The notes beneath the pieces were generated by a model. The model ran no database searches, was not told the origin of the DNA, and saw nothing but the letters and a program-made list of their open reading frames with translations. A stretch of DNA of 6,184 nt from DASQDN01 sp035630195 (lineage in GTDB: Bacteria > Acidobacteriota > Terriglobia > Bryobacterales > Bryobacteraceae), in NCBI GenBank assembly GCA_035630195.1, contig DASQLD010000523.1, positions 1 through 6,184 of the forward strand, read 5' to 3'. Below, one piece after another: positions 1 through 6,184 of the stretch (positions are counted from its first letter, which is position 1; every line of letters begins with the position of its first letter). The translations under genes were made by a program, and so were the position numbers.

Positions 1-643
1 GAAAAAGATGATTTCCGGGTTTGTCCACTAACTTCGTTTCCTTGGCGCCATCCACCGCAAGCAGAAAGATCGTCCGCTCACCCGCATCAGTAGCCGCAAA
101 CGAATCGTAGACGATAAACCGGCCATCGGGAGACATGTCCATGCGCTTCGGATAGACCCAATGCAAAGATCGAAGAATCTTTGGCGGCCCGCCGTCTACT
201 GGAACCAGCGCGATCTGGCTGATGTTGTCCTTCCTGAAAAACAATGTGAGGATCTGTTTCCCGTCGGGCGCCCATGCGCACGGCTGCACAAAGCCCGCCT
301 GTTCATTGCGATAAAGTACGCGCCGATTGGAGCCGTCGATATCGACGACACGAAGATCATAAAATCCTTCGTCGTTGAACCATGCGTAAGCAACCTTGCG
401 CGAGTCACGTGAGATCGACGAAAAATATGCGAACTCTTTCGAGCCTGCAGGCTTGGTCGTAATGTTTCGCGAGAGGCCGGTCGCGGTCTCGCGAATCGCC
501 AACTCTCCCGTAGCCCCGTCCACGAACGAGAGGTAACGGCCGTCGTGCGATGGGCCTCCGTGTAGCGTAACGCTGTGATGGTCGGCCGCCGAGCAGAGGT
601 ATGACCACGCCACGAGCACGATTGAGAAAGGAAAGCGTCCCAT
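1..643 (-). CDS. Secreted PD40/TolB-like beta-propeller protein, N-terminal part (runs off left edge)
   Basis: The frame is open from an ATG at 643 to the window edge, giving 214 residues with no stop, so the C-terminus is missing. Residues 1-20 look like a Sec signal peptide (MGRFPFSIVLVAWSYLCSAA), so the product probably acts in the periplasm or outside. The rest shows repeated beta-propeller blades with degenerate PD40 motifs: GGPSHDGRYLSF (29-40), ISRDSRKVAYAW (77-88), WAPDGKQIL (124-132) and SPDGRFIVYD (171-180). Strands such as LRVVDIDGSN and IALVPVDGG lie between them. In Acidobacteriota such propellers stand alone or precede a peptidase S9 or other enzymatic domain; the missing part decides which, so no enzymatic role is assigned. 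No good Shine-Dalgarno is seen before this ATG. An overlapping 153-residue ORF in another frame (196-657) is arginine- and serine-rich and looks like a shadow. Confidence is high for the coding call and moderate for the fold. Confidence 0.85.
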   Translation of the reverse strand, partial: MGRFPFSIVLVAWSYLCSAADHHSVTLHGGPSHDGRYLSFVDGATGELAIRETATGLSRNITTKPAGSKEFAYFSSISRDSRKVAYAWFNDEGFYDLRVVDIDGSNRRVLYRNEQAGFVQPCAWAPDGKQILTLFFRKDNISQIALVPVDGGPPKILRSLHWVYPKRMDMSPDGRFIVYDSFAATDAGERTIFLLAVDGAKETKLVDKPGNHLF

Positions 644-683
644 GCAGCCAAGGCCATGGTATCAACGCCAGCGCAGATTGGTT

Positions 684-689
684 TATACT
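684..689 (+). promoter_or_regulatory. Candidate -10 box for a leaderless VOC-protein transcript
   Basis: TATACT lies exactly 6 nt before the ATG at 696, so a start 7 nt downstream of the box would fall on the A of the ATG and give a leaderless mRNA. No Shine-Dalgarno sequence is present in the gap (CCCCGC). A -35 element is not clear at the expected distance. The same bases read on the minus strand give TATAAA (687-682), which could serve the divergent propeller gene with a leader of about 33 nt. This is inferred from position and consensus only. Confidence 0.5.
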
Positions 690-695
690 CCCCGC

Positions 696-1487
696 ATGCC
701 CAAGGTTGAAAAAAACTTGCCCGGTTCGTTCAGTTGGATAGAACTTGCCACAACTGACCAAGAAGGCGCGAAACGCTTCTACACGTCCTTATTCGGGTGG
801 GACGTCATCGACCATCCTATGGGTCCGAATGAAGTCTACTCTACTTTCCAACTCCAAGGCTTGAATGTAGGAGCGACCTATAGCATGCGCCCTGAGCAGC
901 GAAGTCAGGGTGTCCCTTCCCATTGGCTGCTCTATATCGCCACACCGAATGCGGACAACACCGCCGCACGCGCGAAAGAGTTGGGGGCGAATATTCTAGC
1001 TCCCGCTTTCGATGTTTTCGACATGGGACGCATGGCAGTGATCCAAGATCCCACAGGGGCCGCGTTCGCGGTGTGGCAGGCGTATAAAAGCGAGGGATTG
1101 GAAATTGTAGGGGAGATCAACACACTGAGCTGGGCTGATCTCAGCACGAACAACGTTGAGAACGCCAAACGCTTCTACAAGGATCTATTCGGATGGAAAG
1201 TTGAGGTGGGAGAGAAAGACCCGACGGGCTATATGCACATTCAAAACGGCGACGTGATGATTGGCGGTATTCCGCCATCAAAGTACCGGGATCCCGGCAC
1301 GCCGCCGTTCTGGATGATTTACTTCGCCGTGACGGATTGCGATGCGGTAACGGCCAAAGCGAAGGAGCTCGGTGGAGCTGTCTACATGCCTCCGTCAACA
1401 ATGGAGGACGTGTTACGCATCGCTATTCTGGCGGATCCGCAGGGAGGAGTTTTTGCGCTCTTCCAAGATCTTAAAGCCAGTCGCTGA
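696..1487 (+). CDS. Two-domain VOC family protein (glyoxalase/bleomycin resistance fold, CFP30B-like)
   Basis: This 263-residue cytoplasmic protein is built of two vicinal-oxygen-chelate domains, at about residues 10-129 and 142-258. Each opens with a strand and helix of the same pattern: SWIELATTD then AKRFYTSLFGW (25-35), and SWADLSTNN then AKRFYKDLFGW (157-167). Each closes with a similar strand: IQDPTGAAFAVWQ and LADPQGGVFALFQ. This tandem arrangement resembles the mycobacterial 27 kDa antigen CFP30B group, where the substrate is generally unknown. The usual metal-binding His/Glu set cannot be placed with confidence, so no glyoxalase or dioxygenase reaction is assigned. There is no signal peptide. 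I chose the ATG at 696 because the 18 codons before it in the same frame (from 642) are basic, unlike the family, and overlap the divergent gene's start and the promoter. Its stop is 5 nt from the stop of the convergent small protein. Confidence 0.92.
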   Translation: MPKVEKNLPGSFSWIELATTDQEGAKRFYTSLFGWDVIDHPMGPNEVYSTFQLQGLNVGATYSMRPEQRSQGVPSHWLLYIATPNADNTAARAKELGANILAPAFDVFDMGRMAVIQDPTGAAFAVWQAYKSEGLEIVGEINTLSWADLSTNNVENAKRFYKDLFGWKVEVGEKDPTGYMHIQNGDVMIGGIPPSKYRDPGTPPFWMIYFAVTDCDAVTAKAKELGGAVYMPPSTMEDVLRIAILADPQGGVFALFQDLKASR

Positions 1488-1492
1488 CAACG

Positions 1493-1873
1493 TTATTTCT
1501 TGTGGGGATCCTTGTCTCCATGCGTTACACCGCCGCCTGCGTGCTTCATAATGGTGACCGATTTTGTCTTACCGAGCGCCGAGTGTTCGGTCACTTTAAC
1601 CGGATCGCCGACCTTTAGGTCCTTGCCGAGTTTGACGGTAAGGTCCTTGTCCTTCAGGTCAAATGATTTGTCTGGCGCGTCATCGATATCAATGACCACC
1701 TTCGACGCAGCGGTTAGTTCCTTGATACGGCCATAGCTCACGTCCCCTTCGGCGTTCTTAGCTTCGGTACGTGCTCGGGTCTCGGCCTTGTCGGCAGGCG
1801 GCGCCTGACCCGCAAGCATGGTGGCGCACGTGAGCACTAAAGAGGTTGTCAGAAATGAGAAAACGTGTTTCAT
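1493..1873 (-). CDS. Small exported protein of unknown function
   Basis: The 126-residue product starts at an ATG preceded by GGAGG ten bases upstream. Residues 1-24 form a Sec signal peptide (Lys2, a hydrophobic run to about 21, GQA before a likely cleavage at 24/25). A Cys at 16 does not sit in a proper lipobox, so a soluble or loosely attached periplasmic protein is favoured over a lipoprotein. The mature part starts with a charged, Ala/Glu/Lys-rich linker (26-43). It continues as a single small beta-type domain with GRIKEL (48-53), KVVIDIDD (58-65), KSFDLKDKDLTVKLG (69-83) and LKVGDPVKVTE (86-96). The pattern of short strands around a VGDxVxV turn recalls small OB-like domains such as DUF5666; that comparison is from memory and unsure. 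The tail (HAGGGVTHGDKDPHKK) is rich in His and Lys. It is transcribed on its own, convergent with the VOC gene. I do not recognise a specific function. Confidence 0.85.
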   Translation of the reverse strand: MKHVFSFLTTSLVLTCATMLAGQAPPADKAETRARTEAKNAEGDVSYGRIKELTAASKVVIDIDDAPDKSFDLKDKDLTVKLGKDLKVGDPVKVTEHSALGKTKSVTIMKHAGGGVTHGDKDPHKK

Positions 1874-1883
1874 GGTTATGAAA

Positions 1884-1888
1884 CCTCC
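1884..1888 (-). promoter_or_regulatory. Shine-Dalgarno GGAGG of the small exported protein
   Basis: On the minus strand GGAGG ends 10 nt before the ATG at 1873. This is the stronger of the ribosome-binding arguments on the left half of the window and fixes the start at the residue that opens the signal peptide. It contrasts with the leaderless-looking start of the neighbouring VOC gene. Confidence 0.7.
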
Positions 1889-1995
1889 ACAAAGTTTGAC
1901 GCCATCGTGTGTCTTTCGTTACAATCTCGGCTTTTACCGTGTCTCACGCACGTGATCTGCCAGTGACATCAAATTTTTCGCAAAGTCAGCCGAGC

Positions 1996-3561
1996 TTATA
2001 ATCTTTTCCGCGGCGCCTGTGATCCCGCGAAAATCTCGACGGTATCGTTCTCCTTTAACTGAATAATCTGCGATCCTGTGCCTTGCCCTTCGCCGGCGGA
2101 CCCGTCGGACCGCCCACGTCCGATGCGCAAAACAATATCCTTTGCGGCATACGGGAAGACGAGCCGATTGTCACGGCCGATCGTTCCCGTCTTGGTCCAG
2201 GCGCCTCGTTCGTCCATCTGCTGAATCTTCCCTTGCGCCTCAGCAGCAAGTCCCGTCACATTCGTTCGTGCCGCCCGGCGCTCATTCCACGGCGACAACC
2301 CTTGCAAATTGGCGGGTCTACGAATCGATTTCGGATCAGCCACCACGAGGCTGCGATAGTCGTCTTCGAGGGTGGCGATTTCCCGTCCCGAGACGACAAC
2401 TCCGTAATGGGTGATCACTGACTCGGGCGTATAACTGATCTGGTAGCCGTCTACCATCTTGCTACCCAAACCCGCCGCATTGATGCGGCTGCTCTTCGCT
2501 ATGTAGAGCGGCTTATTCGTTTTCAGTTCGTAGAATCGCGCCAGTGCCGGGCCTTCGGGGCAAGCGTCGAAAAGCCTCCACGTCGGTGCGAGGGACGAAG
2601 GATCGCTTTAAATACGCGATTGCTTTCGGAATTGGCTCGAGATACTTGCGATCGCCGGTTTCGCGGTAGAGCGTCATCAGGATTCGCATGATGCCTTGAG
2701 ATTCGCCACCAGTAACAGAAGGTGGCTCGAAGACCCGAGCCCATGCCGGGTTGAGGCTCCGGCATTTGCGCGAGAAGGATGAAGTTGCCGCCCTTCTCAG
2801 CCGACGCTCGGAAGCGCGGTTCGTTATATACGTGCGGCTTCGAGCATCACATCGATCACATCGGCAATGGAGTTGTCATTGAAGGTGTAATGGCTTCGGT
2901 ATTCCGGACCGGGCGATTGTTTTGACCAGGAATCCGGATAGCTTGCTCTTCTTGATGGGAGGCCCGGTTGGCATCCTCGGGCTTGCGGAATCTCTGCGGC
3001 CACGCCCCAATCGGATACCGAGCACCCACCAGCTTGTCGAGCACATACAGCGCCGCTTCATGAATCTCCGCGTCCTGGAACTTCAAGGCCTCGTCGACGC
3101 GCATCAACACACGTGTAGCGCCTTGCGTCTTGTTGTCATCGAGCGTAGTAACGCCCGATACTGGTGATCCTTGCGCTTTGTGGGATCGAACTCAATGATG
3201 TAATCCCAGCCGCCACTGCACAATTGCCCTCGAACCAGAGCCTTCGCAGCAGCGCGCGCGTATTCGAGAAAGGTGCGGTCGCCCGTAGCCGCCCAGGCGT
3301 AGAGATATGCGAGAGCAACGTTGGTGTCGCCTCGCGCTGAACTTCGATTTGCGTCAATCCCTCACCATGTTCGGAGCGGCCATAGCTGAGATCGGCCGTG
3401 TAGAAGTAGTGGTAGCCCCCTTCCGTCGAAACTTCGCCTCGATAAAAGTCGGACGCCTTGCGCATCGCTTGCGGCGCATCGTTGCGAGAGGGATCTTGGG
3501 CGCTAAGGGCGAAAGCAACCAGTAGAAGAGTTACCGCGGATTTCACGTTCGTATTCACCAT
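1996..3561 (-). pseudogene. Frameshifted secreted polysaccharide lyase (pectate lyase, PL10/Pec_lyase-like)
   Basis: No single frame spans the gene, but joining frames gives a continuous lyase of about 520 residues from ATG 3561 to TAA 1996. In order: a signal peptide (LLLVAFALSAQ) and FYRGEVSTEGGYHYFYTADL to about 3321; then ALAYLYAWAATGDRTFLEYA and GGWDYIIEFDP to about 3156; then TTLDDNKTQGATRVLMRVDE and YPIGAWPQRF to about 2950; then YPDSWS and HYTFNDNSIADVIDVM to 2827; then YNEPRFRASAEKGGNFILLA to about 2751; then AWARVFEPPS, TGGESQGIMRILM and AIAYLKRS to about 2600; then ARFYELKTNKPLY onward. The TxDN, GAWPQ, TFNDN and FEPPSxTGxES blocks match what is known of the pectate lyase family, which cleaves polygalacturonate outside the cytoplasm. 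Apart from a TAA made at one shift, the composite has no premature stop. The damage is all indels, and the net frame returns to zero. It is either a young pseudogene or a local cluster of sequencing errors. Family-level confidence is good; the exact substrate is inferred. Confidence 0.85.
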
Positions 3562-3568
3562 TCGAAAT

Positions 3569-3574
3569 CGTATA
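3569..3574 (-). promoter_or_regulatory. Candidate -10 box for the lyase gene, leaderless type
   Basis: TATACG on the minus strand lies 7 nt before the ATG at 3561, with ATTTCGA between and no Shine-Dalgarno. Transcription would begin at or one base before the start codon. The geometry matches the TATACT box of the VOC gene, which supports both being genuine. No convincing -35 element is seen. Confidence 0.45.
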
Positions 3575-3613
3575 CCCGTTCGTTAGCCTGGATAGAGTAG
3601 TAGGGATAATCAA

Positions 3614-5249
<1,636 letters not shown>

Positions 5250-5272
<23 letters not shown>

Positions 5273-5378
5273 TCTGCGAGCTGCGGAACCATACAACGGC
5301 CAAACCGCCTAAAACTAAGCCAAGGCTGACCGGTTCCGGGATCGGTGTCGCGAAGAATTGCGCAAGCAGGATGTCCAT
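5250..5378 (-). CDS. 42-residue ORF consisting mostly of a PEP-CTERM sorting tail
   Basis: A 42-codon ORF starts at ATG 5378 with GGAGG five bases upstream. The product begins MDILLAQFFAT, then shows PIPEP, a hydrophobic stretch VSLGLVLGGLAVVWF, and basic residues ending PSKRR. PEP, one membrane helix and a basic end is the pattern of PEP-CTERM tails, which exosortase recognises on secreted proteins of exopolysaccharide-producing Gram-negative bacteria. Normal substrates also have an N-terminal signal peptide and a long mature domain; both are absent here. It follows the two-helix membrane gene by 43 nt on the same strand, and its last 23 nt overlap the end of the oxidoreductase gene in antisense. 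It could be a minimal exosortase substrate, the remnant of a larger one, or chance. A longer reading from a TTG at 5465 would overlap the upstream gene and has no Shine-Dalgarno. Confidence 0.55.
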
Positions 5379-5383
5379 TTGAG

Positions 5384-5388
5384 CCTCC
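5384..5388 (-). promoter_or_regulatory. Shine-Dalgarno GGAGG before the PEP-CTERM mini-ORF
   Basis: GGAGG on the minus strand with 5 nt (CTCAA) to the ATG at 5378. It is the main reason to prefer that start over the upstream TTG and to regard the short ORF as possibly translated. Confidence 0.55.
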
Positions 5389-5421
5389 ACACTAAAAGGC
5401 GCAAATGGGGGGAAAACGGGC

Positions 5422-5739
5422 TCACATTTGTCCAGAGAATCGACGGAGCCGGAAGACCTCAACAAAGAACAAATAGAGGTTTAAGACTCCAAGACCACTC
5501 ACTGCGCCCTTGAAATAGTTTGAATTCCAGATCTGCCGCAGCGAGTAGGGTAGGAAGGTCAGATCCCAGTCGCTGGCCCACGGCCAGACCACGAGGAAAA
5601 TACCCACCTCAAACAGAAGGATGACGGCGATCAGCCCGGCCGTCTTGTGATACCAGCGGTACTTCGGACGGGGGACTAGCTCCAGTTGGGACGGCGCCTC
5701 AGGCTGTAGCATGCTGTACCAGGTCGTCTCCCTTTTCAT
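5422..5739 (-). CDS. Small membrane protein with two predicted helices, unknown function
   Basis: From ATG 5739 the product is 105 residues; from the next ATG (5712) it is 96. Numbered from 5712, a polar proline-rich start (PEAPSQLELVPRPKYRWYHK) precedes a first membrane helix at about 24-44 (TAGLIAVILLFEVGIFLVV). A loop rich in aromatic residues follows (WPWASDWDLTF), then a second helix at about 67-87 (GLGVLNLYLFFVEVF) and a basic RLRRF end. Lys and Arg before helix 1 and after helix 2 suggest both ends are cytoplasmic. The gene overlaps the end of the ribonuclease HII gene by 41 nt (14 nt with the later start), so the two are probably cotranscribed and translationally coupled. Neither start has a clear Shine-Dalgarno. 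The frame stays open up to 5895, but that part reads as shadow sequence of rnhB. I do not recognise a family; a function in ribonucleotide repair is not implied by position. Confidence 0.75.
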   Translation of the reverse strand: MKRETTWYSMLQPEAPSQLELVPRPKYRWYHKTAGLIAVILLFEVGIFLVVWPWASDWDLTFLPYSLRQIWNSNYFKGAVSGLGVLNLYLFFVEVFRLRRFSGQM

Positions 5740-6184
5740 CGTATCCCGACCATAGTGAAAGCTGGCAGGAGAGCCGGACAGGCTCGAAGCTGAATCGGTG
5801 CAACAATGTAGGGCCGTATTTCTGGAGCGCTTGCGTGTGCTCCTCAGTGCAGTAGCCTTTATGCCGTGCCAGTCCGAATTCGGGAAATACAGCATCCCAC
5901 TCTTTCATACAACGATCGCGAGAGGTCTTAGCAAGGATTGATGCCGCAGCGATGCACTGCACTTGGGCGTCGCCGTGAATGATGGGTTCGTTTTGTATTT
6001 CGATATCGAGCGGGACGGCGTCGGTGAGGATGTAATCGCAGGCCGGCGACAATTGCCGGATCGCCCGCATCATGGCGAGGCGCGATGCCTGGTAGATGTT
6101 GATGCGGTCGATTTCGTAGGAGTCGGCGGCGGCGACCGCCCAGGCGACAGCTCGCTCCCGGATACGCTCGGCGAGAATGTCGCG
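5699..6184 (-). CDS. rnhB: Ribonuclease HII, C-terminal part (runs off right edge)
   Basis: The frame is open from the right edge to a TGA at 5699, giving 161 residues; the N-terminus with the first two acidic catalytic residues (the GxDE region) lies outside. The visible part matches the RNase HII core in order: INIYQASRLAMMRAI, YILTDAVPL with the third catalytic Asp, IIHGD with the fourth, then the family signature AAASILAKTSRDRCM, FPEFGLARHKGYCTEEH and LLHRFSFEPV. The enzyme cuts RNA in RNA-DNA hybrids, including single ribonucleotides left in DNA, and acts in the cytoplasm. After FEPV, where bacterial RNase HII often ends, there are about 25 more residues (SGYDEKGDDLVQHATA at the end) of unrecognised sequence that overlap the downstream membrane gene. 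The visible catalytic residues look intact, so it is probably functional. Confidence 0.93.
   Translation of the reverse strand, partial: RDILAERIRERAVAWAVAAADSYEIDRINIYQASRLAMMRAIRQLSPACDYILTDAVPLDIEIQNEPIIHGDAQVQCIAAASILAKTSRDRCMKEWDAVFPEFGLARHKGYCTEEHTQALQKYGPTLLHRFSFEPVRLSCQLSLWSGYDEKGDDLVQHATA

Noticed and set aside
196..657. 153-residue minus-strand ORF overlapping the left-edge gene
   Set aside because: Its sequence is Arg/Ser/Thr-rich with no domain, while the overlapping frame from 643 has a signal peptide and PD40 repeats and stays open to the edge.
642..695. Upstream ATG at 642 as the start of the VOC protein
   Set aside because: It adds 18 basic residues not expected in the family, overlaps the divergent gene's start codon, and would place the TATACT box inside the coding region.
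2083..2421. Plus-strand ORFs of 112 and 90 residues opposite the lyase
   Set aside because: They lie antisense to the well-recognised C-terminal part of the lyase and read as low-complexity Arg/Pro/Ser sequence with no recognisable motif.
2523..2765. Fragment ORFs (2523-2765, 2856-3110, 2876-3061, 1996-2469, 3136-3561) as separate small genes
   Set aside because: Each contains a piece of one lyase in proper order and then drifts into out-of-frame sequence, so they are parts of one broken gene.
1996..3561. Programmed ribosomal frameshifting in the lyase
   Set aside because: About six shifts in both directions without slippery heptamers is not plausible for programmed decoding.
5740..5895. 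Longer start at 5895 for the two-helix membrane protein
   Set aside because: It would overlap rnhB by almost 200 nt, and the added residues are Ser/Arg/Cys-rich shadow sequence.

Overview
The window (about 55-60% GC by eye) looks like chromosomal DNA of a soil-type Acidobacteriota, plausibly the Solibacter/Bryobacter side. This is inferred from a PD40 beta-propeller protein of a style common there, a PEP-CTERM tail, a secreted FAD_oxidored-family protein beside a pectate lyase-like gene, and -10 boxes placed so that start codons would be leaderless. No rRNA, tRNA, IS element, CRISPR array or phage gene is visible, and there is no clear mobile-element boundary.

Layout, left to right. Positions 1-643 (minus) hold the first 214 residues of a secreted PD40/TolB-like beta-propeller protein that runs off the left edge. 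Divergent from it, with 52 nt between, is a two-domain VOC (glyoxalase/bleomycin-resistance fold) protein at 696-1487 (plus). It converges, with only 5 nt between stops, on a 126-residue small exported protein at 1493-1873 (minus). Positions 1996-3561 (minus) hold one long polysaccharide-lyase gene (PL10/Pec_lyase-like). It is readable end to end only by changing frame about six times, so it is a pseudogene or a cluster of indel errors. Divergent from it, with 52 nt between, is an intact 552-residue exported FAD-dependent oxidoreductase at 3614-5272 (plus). The right end carries three minus-strand genes in a row: the C-terminal 161 residues of ribonuclease HII (from the right edge), an overlapping two-helix membrane protein, and a 42-residue ORF that is little more than a PEP-CTERM sorting tail. 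The tail ORF ends inside the 3' end of the oxidoreductase gene.

How the genes may work together: the lyase gene and the FAD oxidoreductase share a short divergent promoter region and both begin with export signals, which suggests a former pectin/uronate-polymer utilisation pair. With the lyase broken, only the oxidoreductase would remain. The rnhB group is a housekeeping cluster unrelated to this. I see no undescribed defence or mobile system. The most checkable oddities are the multiply frameshifted lyase, the two leaderless-type promoters, and the tiny PEP-CTERM ORF with a strong Shine-Dalgarno sequence.
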